A stretch of 64,000 bases of DNA from Owenia fusiformis (lineage: Eukaryota; Annelida; Polychaeta; Sabellida; Oweniidae), in assembly GCA_903813345.2 (NCBI GenBank), contig CAIIXF020000001.1:57524270-57588269 (forward strand), in the 5' to 3' direction. Position numbers and translations under genes: made by a program. A model generated the notes under the pieces. It saw nothing but the letters and a program-made list of their open reading frames with translations. It searched no databases and was not told where the DNA came from. Shown in pieces: positions 49,603 to 64,000 of the stretch (positions are counted from its first letter, which is position 1; the number at the start of each line of letters is the position of its first letter).

Positions 49603-52600
49603 CTGTAAGAAAACTGAACAAAACCAAAGTCCAGTTTTGACAAAAGCGGAATAATCTACAGAATAAACATTGTTCATTTATCCAACATGGGTCGATGTCA
49701 GTTTTGGGCTAATAAGTGCAAGTTGGCTACTAAACGTGCTTAATGACGAATGGAATTTTGAAAAGGATTATGTATTTAATATGTATAAATACTAATGGAA
49801 AACAAACATTGATGCTTGAGTTTTCATCCAAATTACTGTTAATCATCTTAAATACAGGCAAAAATCCAATATCGCTTTGTTTAAACTGAAACCACTGATT
49901 TATCATGCCGTTGCTTTTGATTAAGTTCGACAAGTGCCGATTTATTTAAGACAAGAGATTCGAGTGCGATCATTGCTAATGAAAACACATTGGAATGAGA
50001 GATAACTAACTCAGAAGGGTCAGTTTTCAATTTAGAGCCCTCTGATTAAATCAGTTCCCTCTCAAGTCCTTCATAAACTGATTACTGCTGTGTGTGATAT
50101 GATTGCATAGAGATCAAGTTTCAAACGGAATCTTGCATTTGTAAATGTTAGGAGAAAATCACTGGAAAATTCAATTGTCTCAAATTGAGCTGAAATCCCC
50201 GGTTGTTCATTCTAGTCAACCTTAGGCACATATAAGAAGAACACAACATACAGTACCTATTGAACCAACTGTTTATACTTCTGATTATCATTTAGAGTAT
50301 TTAACATTAGAAGTGAAGAGACAGGTAGTTCACATGTTAAAAGTGAGATTTAAGACAGACTGTTAAAAATGGGGTCGATTTCATCCTATTTCATACTGCA
50401 GATTCCTGACCTTTTATTGGCTTCTAATCCATGCCAGATTCCTCCAGATTGATTAAACCTTAAAATAAACAGTATCTGAAACACAATCTTCATCATTTTT
50501 ACTTTGTCAATATCATCATCCCAACATTGGTTTTGTGTTTTCACATCTATCATGTATATGTGTAAACTGATCAAGTGGCCCTTTTGATGAAAATCCATAT
50601 TAAAAGGTGTGAAAAAGATATGTCAATCGTGTTAACAATACAACATGAAACCAGATCTTGGCTTTCTACTTAGAAGTGTTTGGGCGCCTTATTAAAACAC
50701 CCATTTCCTTGACATAATATGACATCAATATTCCGCATCGGTGAAAATATAAAGAGCTTAACAGCAAATATTTACACAGGGACCAACAGATTCTTCAAAA
50801 GGTAATTATCAATAGGCAAAATTATAGTGCATGTGTTTTTAATCTGAAGTTCCGTAGAACCAATATCTTGGTGTTTTAAAGTTTATGTAGGTATTATTAC
50901 CAAGCAACTGTTTCTTTCATCTCCCGACAGTTTTTCTATTGTCACAAAGCCATATTAATTTGCTATAACAGGTAAAATCTTGGGTTCTAATTTATATGAA
51001 CAATAGCACAGTGTGATACAGCCTTCCATATCGTTCATAAATAAATGGTTCAGAATCTCAGAATAGAAAACCCAAATTAGTATAATTCCAGGTATTTGTT
51101 TGTAGTTACTTTTGTAAGAAGAAAATGACAGAACATAGACAAAAGCTTCTGAATTAAATACCAATTATCTTGAATTTATCTGTCAAATATATGATTTAAC
51201 GCACAGACACCATATACCAAAGAAGGTGTAGGCATATACCAAGTATACGGAACAAGCAGCTGCCTAAGGATCTGGGTGACAATACACAGACAACACTTGA
51301 AATTATACCCAATTTTCAAGATGGCTGCCTCAGGATAAAAGACCAACAGGAAAGCAGGTAAAAGGAAACAAACATTATGAAAAGCAGTTAATACTCCTGA
51401 CAGAACAATGTGTCAAAGTCTGGTGATATCTTAAATATTGTCATTATAGTCCATTATGGTTAAATCCCTCCTGGGGATTCGCAAAATCAAACCAAAATGT
51501 CAACTCCTAACCACAACCCATACTTTATTCATGTAATAGCAATAACTGTGATTAGGATTTTCAATGATGTTAATTTCACCAAATTAGTTTATTTTTCCAT
51601 TTTGAATATTTCTCAAATGAGAAATCAACCTCAATTACAATTTCACTGCAATTTCTACTACTGCAATTAAATTGTAGTCGTACAGGGGGCAATCAAAAAG
51701 TAATGTCTGCTGTAATACAAGCATCTATATTCAAACAATCTCTACTAGTACCACTGTGAGACAACACCCTATCTCTGCTAAGTCACACAGTCCCTCCTTA
51801 TCCTGATAATGACTATAATGAAGCTACTAAAGTTGACTTATTAGTTAAAGAAGATATATAAAAGGACATAAAAGTAAGCTCTGGTGCTGAGCTTGTGTTT
51901 TGCCTGCTGGAAACAATTACAAGTTAAGAGATGGCTGGAATACCTGAGCCTATACTATCTAAGGGTTATACTTTCTTTCCTACTGTGCAAGCTGTTTGTC
52001 TTGTCCCAGTCAAAACATCAGACTACCACACACCCAAACACAACTTTCTCATTTCAGCTAACAATCTGCTCGACCATCCATCAAAACAATTCCAGACTCT
52101 TTCTAGATCAAACACAATACAATCCTTAAAATATATACCTCTGAGATTAGCTAGTGTATCAATGTCATATTTCTTGATAATTTTTAAGGGTATGTGCTTG
52201 ATCCTTCTCACTGTTGTCTTGGTATATCACCAGGAATGAGACCCCCAATGTTAATTTCCCTCAGGGAGTTAAAGAAAAGAAAGGAAGGCTGTCTTCCCCC
52301 TTCAACAGGAGCAATACAGAGAGTCTGGCGCTGACAGCCAAACTTACACAAATTGCATCTTGAGAATTATACATTAACCTCCCATCAGCAACTAAATCAA
52401 GATCCCTAAGGGTGATTCCTTTACAGATTCAGGAATTTAGTCCCTTATTTTGTTCCTTCATCCAGAGGTTATTGTGGCAAGTAGACACAACCATTAATAT
52501 GTAATTGTTAACAATTATTCTTGGACTATTGAAAGGGTAGGAAAATTACTGACTAGATGGATCCAAATGTCTAAACAACTATTTCAGCATTTCCCTAGTT

Positions 52601-55600
52601 TATGGGCATATCGGGTCAAGGTTTCAGAAACAAAAGCAACTTGTTTTGGGAGAAAAACCACGATTCCTATGAGACTTCTAACAAAGTGAATCAAATATTC
52701 CTCGTAATGCTTCTGACATTCAGTGCTCAACATATTTTCCCATGCAAGCAGAATTAAGAAAAAGAATAGACACCATGCTGATATTTTGATTTACTGTTAA
52801 TAACTTGAAGTAATATTTTAAAACAAATATTTAGTGGAATGTTTATGTACTTTAGTATACAAAAAACAGGTGAAAAAAGCCATAGAAAAATCCAATAAAC
52901 ACATGGCCAATAAAATCCAGTGATTGAAAAGATCAATTCTGACATTTTAATCTATCGTTACTTAATTTTCTCTAAACTGAAAACAGTAATTAGGAGTAAG
53001 TGCAGCCTGTGGGATTAGGGTCAAATATGTAACAGGCCATGTTCCACATAACATAAAATTTCAATCCCACAAGCCATCAAATTAACCAATTAACCATTTA
53101 TGAGTAATTAATCATGAAGACCTACATGGAACATGGGATTACAAGACTCCTCTTGTAAAACATACAAGCCTTGTTTGTTGATAATTTCTCCAGTCTATGT
53201 TGATCATCTGTCTCAATAACATTCATAGAGCACACTTTGTAGAACATTATCTCTACCACTCTACCCATCTAACCACCCTGGTCAGTTTATATTATACATT
53301 GGATCAATAACAACAGTAATGGGACTTCCACTAGCAGTGACCCACACTTCAAAATAAAGGTTTACTTTCTAACTAATCTAAACATAATTTGATATCTGTA
53401 CACCAAGGGGTCAATAATGTAAATGTTTGGGTGGCTGAGTATATGGATATCAGTTAGAAATATACAAACATAGATTTGGTAAGAACCTTTACGTCACTAT
53501 CACAATCCAATATTTATATGAATACATATTTGCAAGCAGTAATTTCTAGTGAAATTCTATTGATTCAGAGTTCAAACTACTTTAATAATTATTCAACTTT
53601 TGCTGTAATAGATAAATATTTTGCTTTGTGGATATGTATAGCAATAAGTGCGGCAATGTTTTCAGTGTAATACATTTGGCATTGGATCAGAGGTAAATCT
53701 ATTAAGATTAGCAGATTAACAATGGTTACCCAGACCCAGACACAGTAGGGGGTTTGTACAATGCTTTGCTCCAGCCCCATAGAAAATCTCATCCTGTTGG
53801 AATTCTACCAAATCTAAACATCAGCAGATATGAAACCCGAATCCAGTTGCTGAACAAATGCTCACAAAACAATCCCAAAAATGATGCAACATAAAAGTTG
53901 TTTTCTAACTACTGTGCAACACAGACAGGTTTGACTATTATATACTCCTAGCGATGTTAGAAGCGCTATATGAGCTAGCGGGACCCAGGTGTGAGAGAAG
54001 TTACGTTAAATATCTCCTTATGAATATCGCTACCTGATATGTGGTTGAATGTTGATCTTGTTAGAACAACTGAGCACAAGACCGTTAAATAAAATGCTAC
54101 TGAATATAGTTTTGAGTTAACATTCCTGAAAATGGATACTGATCAAGAAATATTACAAATCTTTAAAATACCTACTCAACATTATATACACACCAAAAAA
54201 TTACAGTTCTTTTAATGCTATATATAGAGAAAAATATGAAAATATCGATAGCAAAAATATTTCAGGAAAGTACCTCCCAAATATACATGTACCTGGATCT
54301 GAGTGGGCATATTGGTTCAACAGATTTCTAAATGTTATGCAACATACAATACATCAGTCCAGAATCAGAACAAAACAGTTGGATCACTGCATACATACTT
54401 AAATTACTTTTGAAAATAAAATAACTTAGCCACCATTATTAGTTAAAACGAGCCATTTTGTTAAGAAATCACAAGAAGGTGTAATTTGATGATATAATTT
54501 TCAGACTATTTTCTTAATATCGCCAATGCTTAACGTTTCTAACCTCAATATTTTCATTCCGTGTTCTTTATAAACTATCAAAATTTCGACAAATATTTGC
54601 CCAACATTGACAACTTAAAAGCACATGCAAAAATGTCAATTGGATCTTAGAAAAGAAAAACAAGGCTCAGAGGTATTCAAGAACATGACTCAAAGATATC
54701 ACCAATACCAACTGTAATAACTTGAACCAGCCAAAAGAAACCCTAAAACTTGTCCACAGAACCATAAGTGAAGGCCTTGAAGCAACATTTAGTTTTAAGC
54801 CTGCTTGGTGATCAAACATGTCATCTACTCTTCATTTCAAGAATATATCTCAAGATTTTTATTTTCAATGCAGCTTATCGCAAACTAGATATTTGACTCC
54901 TTATTAAACACCCTTCTCTCAATCTGTCTGATATTCAAACAAAAATAAAGTTCAAAAGGCAAACACTTGAAAGTGATTTTTACCAGGTGACAATTGAATT
55001 TTAACATTTAATAGGTGGATGTCACAAAGTGGTATCTGACATTCAAACATTGGTCTAATCCCTACTGCTAAGACATAATATGACATCAAAACTGCACAGC
55101 AATAATATAACTTCAAACAGCTAAAATTGATTAATTGTACTTGGCATGATAAAAAGGAAATGTTCGTAATTTAAAAGGGATATTTGGTAAGAAGGAAAAC
55201 TTCAAAGGTGAAAGAACAAATGTTATTCAATGTAATCTCTAAAGCTGATATTCACATCATTGATCTAAAAAACATTTGTACAAACATCAAAAACGTGCAA
55301 AAAGTCGAAAAAAACATGTTCCTAACTAAGGAACGTATCTTAAACAAGGATTATCCCTGCATTATCTGACTTAGCATTTGGCTAACAAATGTATGTTAGG
55401 TGGTCTTGAAACAGATATAACATAAACTAAACAAAAAACTCATTCTTTTAAAAAATGCATAAATAAACTACAAGCTGAATTTTAGAAATTAATAAAATAC
55501 CATCAATACTATTTTAATAAATTCAAGCTCACGTCCTACTAATGAATGATTAGACTTAAATGCCACAAAAAACTAATAAACTTTCCCTAAGCTGAAGTAG

Positions 55601-58600
55601 TTCTCCTCTGCATGCTTATGGTGGACAGAGATTAATGTTGAGTACTTTCACTTTAGCTCACCTGTCCAGGTAAATCACAGGTAAAAGTCAGGTAGGTGAT
55701 AGCAGAAAACTACTCATCTGTCTCATTAATGGTCAAACTTTTCTCTTTGAGAGATAGCTCAAGATATACCTCCCATGTATATTTCCCTCTCTCCAATCAT
55801 ATCTTAGTACCGCAAACCAAGTCTACCTTTAATTTCATGGAACAGAAAGATGAGGGAAACATACAAGACTTAATGGAGATGAGCTATAAGATTACCAATT
55901 ATCAATTTTTACAAAAGATTTTACAATATGGATGCTAAGATCCTTATTCTGACAAATGATCCTTCTCTCTGATCCACTGTTTTTGTTTCCCTATGGTACA
56001 AATCACATCCAATGAGATAACAAGGGATAGGCTTGCCATGGTCAGAGATAAGGCTTTCAAACATTACCTATTAACTCTAAAGTAAATAAATTGATCAAGA
56101 TAATGGGGTTCTAGGGACCTTTTCAGGTTCAAAACACTGAAAGCTTCCTACACAAGCAATTGTGCAATGGATTCAAATTCACAGCTCATCACACAAATCA
56201 ATCTTGATAGAAAAACTATTACTAAAAGAGAATTTTATTGGACAAGCCATTCTGCTAAATCACAGATAAAAGACTGTGTTGCCACTTTCTAGGCTCATAT
56301 GAGTATAAATCGTCGCAAGCTTGCTTTATCAAAGTGACGTAAAAGGCCACATCTTCACGATTCCCTGATTTGAATCAACAGGCAATTTTCAATCGTGACA
56401 TCCCGTCTGCATACTAAATTATGATGCAAAACAAGTTTCTCTTGAGGAACTTAGTTGCACACTTCAGTAGCTGTAGAAGAGCCTGATTGAATAAATTCAA
56501 TTATTCATAGACAATTATTGATAGATTTTCTCTACTTTTCCTACTTGGAATACCTCTCAACCAGAAGCTACATTGCAAGTCTCGCAAATAGTCTATAACT
56601 GCACAATAATTCAAAAACAAATACATGTAAATAATAAAAAAAAATAATAAAACATAACATCCGATTCACAAATACAGCTTTGTAGATAATAATGCGATAA
56701 TCAAAGAAATGCTTCAATCTGGAAGAAGCAAGTTAACAATCTCAACTTATTTTCATTCAATATATTTACAGAAAGATTGAGGAAATCAATGGTTATATTT
56801 TAGCTGGAGGCAACAACCGATCCAACTTCAGGATGTTAAGATTGAGAAAATTGTACTGGCATATGCTATAATACGAAGCCCAATGTAATCCTCGGAATCT
56901 AAGCAGCTTAAATGTATCTTCAGATATTCTCCATGTAAGCTTTTGATTGTGGTCGTCAACTTTTACATTTCAAATTACGCATATAGCGATTGCTTGTTAT
57001 GGAATCAATCGAAATGAATCTTCTTGATGATTCTAAAGAAAAGCATATAAGGCAGCCGACAAAAGGTCGCTACTTATCACTTTTTGTGCAAAACCTAACA
57101 CGGGAAAGCAATTAGCTTGGGATAGATTTCCCTGAGTGAGACTCGGATGAGTCAGTATCTATTAATATGGGGCTAATATAAATGACACTACTTGGGGGTT
57201 TCTACAACTATCAATCAACTCAGACCCCAATAATCGAGCTTCCAAACATGATAGATGGCTCAAAAGAATATTAGCATTTATCCAAAGGAATTTTCTCAGC
57301 TTTGGTTCAATTTGCAGGACTTTGTGCACATCAGTCAAACCGTGAATGATATAAGCTGAGAGTGGCGATGATGCATACATACATCCAGTCACAGGATGTA
57401 AACCCGTAGGAATAACAATAAAAATTTATATAAAATTCACGCGATTGTTACTATTCATGAAACCGATTTCGCTAATAAATGAGCCCAAGATGCTGTTACT
57501 GCTTAACCCAAGACAATGCTAGGAGGTAATTAAGCTCATCAGGGAACACAACAATCAGATGACTCAGTGAACCTTTCACACCCCAACTCTGCAACTGGGA
57601 CACTTCATCACTAGCTAATATCTGGCATCATCTATCTCACTGACGTGCTTGGATAAAAACTGATTATACTCCAAAATGATAAGGAAATCCACTGGGATTA
57701 AAGAAATTTTTCTCTATCTTCTCATAGATATTTTTAGATTTTTTGTAGCTAAATAATTAGATGTTAAATTAGAAATACTCGAGCGGTGATATCATTAGAG
57801 TTATGATGAAAGTAGTTCAAAAGGACAACCACCCTTCTTTTATCATCAAAGCATCTCAAAAGCATACTTAATGATGTTAATGATAAAAAATTAAATGAGC
57901 ACATTTTTCTGTTACTCTAGAAATTGATTAGAGAGTGTGGCATTGCAGTTGTCAACCAAGTATAATGCTGCGTTTATGAAGTACCATCACCTTGGTGCTC
58001 TTAGAACCACGATTTCATAAAGCAATTAGTAACACTTGCAAAAAAATATCAATCAATATTTTTTTAAATCCGGGTGTGTTTAAACTAGAAAATTATAGGT
58101 TTGGTAAAAAGAGGCGTTATTGCACTCTATATAGATGATGTGTTTATTAAATCTTTTAGATACAAACTGATATATTCTCGCTGTTTTCAGTTTCACATTG
58201 AGCTAACTCTGCACATAATGTCACAACATGCAGAGAAAGGCAAAGACTGAACATGTACCACACGCCTTCTCAAACAAAGCCAAATACAAAAAGACGTGAC
58301 ATGCATTTAAAATGCCTCTGGATTTTTCATTTTTTATGGCAATTTAACAAAGATATCAAAAAATTATGTGAGCTAAATTATGCCCTGTAATGAATGTTAA
58401 AAAATTCATTGGCCACTTTTTAACTGAACTTAAGTATTTGAGTCGCTTCTTTTATGCAAAATAGAAATAACATGGTATTAATAGTCAAGCAATTAGTTCA
58501 CGTGAATGCACATCTTGAATATTTCCCAAAAATACATCAAATCTTTTGGCACAAATTATCATTCTGTATTTGTTTAAATTGTCCATGGAAACCTCCCTTG

Positions 58601-61600
58601 AGGCTAATAATCAATTAATTACTGCAAAAAGTGAGAAATGAAACTTCAAATGATTTTTACTAATGGCCAGTCTATTAATGGTGAGCCAATCCACAAGATG
58701 ATGAATATGTAACAAAAAACCAACGTACTTGGCTATTATAGTCCAGTGCAGGTGGAAAATGAACATTCGGAGAATCATGTTTTACGATGCATATTTTTAT
58801 GTTTGACCATCCCTCCACGGGTGCTCAATCCTGCTGTGCCTATGCCTCCATGGTAACTAACCTCACTAACACAATACGAAACTACATTCTAAATGTCAAA
58901 CCAAAAGTTCATAAATCTCTTTTCATTTCTTAAATTAGGATATGCATCATGAGAGACCTCTTAAAGACTTGACCAGTCAAAAGACAAAGTACACCCATGA
59001 GCTAACTGTCGGAGAAGTTAAAAAACTAATTGTGCTTTTTGGTCATAAAATCAATTTTTGGGTTATTTTTGTTTACACATGGATTTTTTTACAATGCGGC
59101 AAAATGCTCATGACTGTTCAATGACTCTAGTGTGATCATACAAGGTGGGTGTTAAGCTAATATTCTGATAGCAAAATATCCCAAACCAGTGATATCATAT
59201 CAGCGTATCCATTGATGACACAATCCTATTTCTTCAGAACAAGAAATCAAAAGATAACACAGGGGCAACCAGATAACAGCATTGTCCATATACATTCAAT
59301 ATCAACATTCAACGATTAATATTCTCAAGTAATATTTTTCACTGTCAAAGCCAATGATTCATTGCTTGGATGGCTCTAAAATATTGGTGCCATTCTAACA
59401 AAGCTTTATGTAGAAATCAGTGATGAATATAGCATGGTCAATGCTTGTCAATCATGGCACTGCACAATAAAGGCACCGATTCAAATGATCACCTACTTAC
59501 TATGACCAGTGATGGTGCAACACTAAGAGATTCAAATAGTTCTTATATGTGTGGTATAATTATTGAAAAATGTTACTTTTGATAGGAAATGATGGATGTT
59601 TAATGAACTTTGTACCAAGAGTTTAAAACTCTAATGTTAAAAGGTCAATAAAAAGTCAACATTCAGAAATATTTTTCATGACATCTAGCTATAATCTTAT
59701 AGATTAGGGATACCCAGTGGCAGTCTACCTTGCCAACGTTTTGTGATCAAAACACAAGATTGTCATAAAATAACATGCAAAAAATATACAGTGCAGAAAT
59801 TGCATTGGTTTTTCTAGAAGGAATTATCCTGACAAACATATTCATCATATACCTAAATAAAATCAAGTTTTGGATGGTAATATTTCAGTATTGGATCTGA
59901 TCATTTATCAAAACGTCAATACGGAAATGAATAAGAGGACCATAGAGGGATAAAGAATCATGACAAGAATTTTTATCTCTAATAAGAAATAATGATAAAA
60001 ATGTTTTAACAAATTAGATACAAGTTCTCACTGATTCGCTATATTTAGATAAATGCAACAATCAACTTGATATCAACGAAACATGAAAACAAATCTGAAT
60101 TCCTAAACAATTTTGACAGAAACTTGTAACTGAGAATGATCTGCCATGTAAAAGTGAGAAGGGACATTATCATAAAATCAGCACCAGTGAAATGTTTAGA
60201 AGTTTTACATCGAGGACTGTCAAGTGTAACAACCCAGGTGAAATGTATCCTTTAATTAAAGGTAGCCAAGTCAATATTCCCACCTGAATGATGCTCTAAC
60301 TGACATTAATGATGACCTTCTGCCATGTTAATACATAACCCAGCCACTAAAGTTGTTCTTCCACCCCAGGTAATGGTCAGGTATTATACAATCCAAGGCC
60401 TCAATACAATATTAGAGCCAATATCTTAAAGCGAAATTCAAGAAATACTTCATAATGATCGCCCCAAACTCTGATGACCTACATAATGATAGGGCCCAGA
60501 TATATTGATGTTACGTATCTTAACTAACCCAAGGCCTAAATGCATAATTAACAGTCTAAAATGTCAAATGGTCAAAACTATTAGATAAAACAACAGAAGA
60601 AAATGTGACTGGTAGACATGAATATGTGGCAAATTTGATGTAATGCAGGAGATATGTATTTTAACAGGTGACCATCTATAATTGAAACATAGCCTGCAGT
60701 GTTTGGAAATGTCAAATGGACTTACTGACCATCATGAAATGCCAAATGCATTAGATTATTCAAGCCTTATTACAGTCATAAACAATCTGAATACAATCCC
60801 AAACTCACATATTGGATTTAATTAAGAAATTCCCATAATTCTTAATTTGTAAATAAAGAAAACAAAGAATCTTTAAGACGAAGACCATTTAGAAAACAAT
60901 ACAATTCCCCGTGCCTTTCTCCTACCATAATAAGACACCTTGAGAATCTAATATATTAATCTTGACTAATCAAAACCTACAGGATAATCTTAAATCAAAG
61001 AAATAATCGATGATTCTATGCCGTAGGGGCGATAAGCGACGGAACCTATAGAGAGCAATACCGCATTAGACAGCCATCAAAAAATTATGTCCAATCGATA
61101 AAGGAAGTAAACCTGATGATTATCATCAGATCAGAACCTGATTACAATAGAGATTTACCGTTGTTTGATTTGGATTATTTTTTACTGCCAGCGGGCTTGC
61201 CAACAAGATGACCTGGGATAACACAGGGCCTCTCAGCTTTAATTTGGTCGTAATTATCTCCATGATAAATGTAGATTCAATCAACCTAAATGAAGTGGCA
61301 ATAATAAGATATACTCCACAAAAATCATTTTTCATCAACTTTAATTCGGTTCATATGAGATAAGATTGTGTGGAGCTATCAATAATCTGTCAGCGGGTAA
61401 ACAAGTAATCTCCAACTTCAAAAGTAGTCATTTACTTTAAATATCAAAACCTATCAGGCCTCTGATAGCATTCTTAAAGATAGGTAATAGGTCCGGCTCA
61501 AATGTGAATACTTGGTAACGCCTAAGACTCTTTACATTCAGAAAGCCACTCCATACTTCAATATCTCTTGGACATTTCTCCGTAGAGTGTTCATAGTTAG

Positions 61601-64000
61601 TATTTGGTATTAGTGAGTCACCATATAAAGTTGTAGAAGCAGGTAAACTCTACATTGCCACCTGTTAGTATATAAATTACTTCAGAACTACATGCTATTT
61701 TATTACCACATAGTCTTACATCTAAGGAACAAAACGTTTGTACTTTCACCACTAAATAGGCTGTAAATTTTTATTTTCATTTTGTACATTAAATCCATTG
61801 AATGCACTGCTATATACTTGAGTTTTTTCTAGAAAGCAGTTACCAGACTCTTATCTTAGATCATCTTGGATCTATTCAAGATCTCATAAAGAGAAATGGA
61901 ATCTTATTTTGATGTTATCTTAGCCAAGTGTTCGGGTTACTTTGCCTGGTTGAACATTCAAAAAGAGGTTGAATTTTCGTAAATAGCGTTTAGAATATCA
62001 TTAAAATTTGGTGTGTTCTACCACCTTTTCAATACAGACCGCCTCTATACAGATAAAATTAGATGGAATTTGCATTTGGAGAAGCGCAATAACGATCATG
62101 TATTGTGTTGAAAGTCACTTGAGATCATGTGCTCATGCCTGAGAGCTCTCAAGACTGCATTAACCAAAGGATAGCCGATGATAACTACAATACACTGCCC
62201 TGGTGTCTTGTTTCAAGATGGCTATAGGGGGCATCTATTGTGAAGAGAAGCATCACTGAAAAGCTTCATAAAGCAATAAACCTGATTAGCTATAATAATA
62301 AACACGGGCTCAAAAACCCAGAAGCGTCCTGACCCCTCCTTGCTGACCCCATTGTTGACTAAAATGCATGATATTATCCAACTGTGTGAGATGGCAGGGT
62401 GACCAATGATCACATATCACACAGTATTGGATAGCTTCTCTTCAAGCCTCTAGCATACATCCAACATTACCCCACAACAAAGGGGAACCATATCTCCTAG
62501 GTAGAGAGAGTGGGGTATATAACATATACAAGAACACAATGGTTAAGAACAGATGGTATAAACCCAATGTGGCCCCAGTCTCAAATAGTCAAATACCCAT
62601 TGTTTATAAATACACCCAAACTATAATTCCACAAACATAGACAATGTTGGATTAACCCCCATACAACACAAGGAACATCATGTAGTACATTGATTCAAGG
62701 GCAGTGTAAGCACGGTGGTAAATATAACTACAACTTTGGCGACTTTGATGTTTTGACATTTGGCCCTAATAACTGTCACGTCAGTTTAGGAATTATAAAC
62801 CAGGCTGGACAAACGAGAAATATCCTTACTTTTTATGATCAGTCATGTTCGATAATATCCTCCAGTCTACTTTGTAAGCTTGCTAAACATCCAGATATTA
62901 CAAAACTCTATAGTATACACAGTGTTGATTTGCAACTTATTCTTTGTTAACATTTGCCACTTCATTGAAGTGCTTGTTGATAACAGTGAAAAGCCTAACA
63001 AAAAACCAGTCCCTCATTTGGAATTTGAGTGTCAACATTGGCATAAAGTTGACATTCACTGTATAATTTCTATTGCCTCCCTTCAGCGAAGACCTTTGAT
63101 TATACCCCTCTCCGAATGAATTACACCCTTCCTTCTAATCAAGGGAAACCTCCTACAGCAATGGGAATTCTTGGCATCCTATGCACTTAAACAGCCAAAT
63201 ATATGTCGAAAATATTGACGATGCAGAAAACATGAATAACTGGCAACACTTGATGGTGCCGTGCAAAGTCAACTGGGCTGACCGATTCAGCATGCTGAGC
63301 TACTTGGACATATACTCAGACATACATATCTCACAAATACAGACTATGATGTTGATACAGGTAAACCCTACTGACTAATCGGAAACTTGCCAAATACGGA
63401 CACAAAATAAAAACTATTTACCACATAACATTTGATACACTTTAACTTCAAGGAAAATTGTCCTATTAGTACATGAGTTACAACTACTTGAGATGCCAGA
63501 TCGGGATCTTTTTTTGCAACATATTCCTTGTGGGGTATATCTCGCCAACTTGTGTGTGATTTTAGATGATGCATATGACTTCTCTCATAAGCAGTAGTAG
63601 TAAACTCAGCATGTGTATATCCTTGTGAAAAATATGATACTGGGTAATCTAGAGAATTTACAAATCTGACTGGGTTTCTGAAAATGACTAGCTACTTGCC
63701 AGAAATTTAATCTCAGTACAGAAACCACATTCATATGCAGGTTTAATTTGCCAAAATGAACAATGGTTGTATTTTAAAATGCAAAAAGGTGTGAAAAATG
63801 ACACTTGAAAGATGTAATGATAATTACCATTTGATAGATTGATTATATATCACATTGGCAACAGCAAATTAAATCAATTGACAATGGTTATCATCCATAA
63901 CATGAAAAAGGTGTTCAAAAAGGGTGGATTTTTAAAATGATGTATCATTAGAATTACCACTTACATAAGGCTATGAATTATATTTATAACTGATCCCTTG
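49603..64000. other. Gene-poor 14.4 kb, probably Eph first intron and upstream DNA
   Basis: I found no exon with conserved protein sequence on either strand, and no signal-peptide exon with a phase-1 donor that I would defend. Eph genes commonly have a very long first intron, which would explain the stretch. A mariner-like end motif occurs near 51685 without a partner. Confidence 0.4.

Noticed and set aside
51680-51710. Mariner-like end motif (AGGGGGCAATCAAAAAGTAATG)
   Set aside because: I found no matching inverted end or transposase nearby; at most an old fragment.
55644-55700. Donor-like sequence considered for the missing Eph signal-peptide exon
   Set aside because: The minus-strand frames upstream of the donor close with stops and give no signal peptide ending in phase 1.

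Overview
This is animal (metazoan) nuclear DNA: AT-rich, with short exons separated by GT-AG introns, and no bacterial-style gene packing. The gene content (an Eph receptor tyrosine kinase with classical domain order, an inositol-dehydrogenase-like oxidoreductase, a family-16-type methyltransferase, an intact Ty3/gypsy-type retroelement and several small inverted-repeat elements) fits an invertebrate, probably marine. I cannot place it more closely from sequence alone.

Layout. (1) 152-3779, minus strand: a complete seven-coding-exon gene for a 350-residue Gfo/Idh/MocA oxidoreductase resembling myo-inositol 2-dehydrogenase. All exon phases join and the total is exactly 351 codons. (2) 3780-9001: intergenic DNA with a nested pair of TA-flanked inverted-repeat elements (4200-4586 with 4347-4559 inside it), a ~420-bp foldback (5056-5477) and a candidate 5' UTR exon for gene 1. 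(3) 9002-26319, plus strand: a six-exon methyltransferase gene of 277 codons. Its first visible intron holds a 14.1-kb LTR retrotransposon (9350-23452) in sense orientation; without it the intron would be only ~300 bp. (4) 26428-29320: intergenic DNA and the probable 3' UTR of the Eph gene. (5) 29321-49602, minus strand: an Eph receptor from just after the signal peptide to the C-terminus, in 13 constitutive exon positions, with two alternative transmembrane exons and a 42-nt juxtamembrane candidate microexon. (6) 49603-64000: no gene recognised, most simply the large first intron and/or upstream region of the Eph gene.

The retroelement is the most unusual object. Its two 2.38-kb LTRs appear identical apart from one 2-bp TA indel, so the insertion is recent and the ORFs are intact. 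It carries gag (816 codons, two zinc knuckles) and pol (protease, RT, RNase H, integrase with D,D35E). Pol is in the -1 frame, behind a slippery-like heptamer and a convincing pseudoknot. A third ORF in the env position encodes three C2H2-like fingers and a Lys-rich tail. That ORF has no ATG of its own ahead of the fingers and begins exactly at a strong splice acceptor. Each LTR also carries a RING-HC-type ORF and a separate leader-like ORF. The leader ORF of the 5' LTR ends at a splice donor in the same phase as the zinc-finger acceptor. This suggests an element that supplements gag-pol with spliced accessory nuclear/ubiquitin-type proteins, partly encoded in its LTRs.

The Eph locus contains the second notable point: two tandem, phase-matched, mutually alternative-looking transmembrane exons (34405-34537 and 34902-35031) that would produce receptor isoforms differing in the membrane span and immediate juxtamembrane residues.
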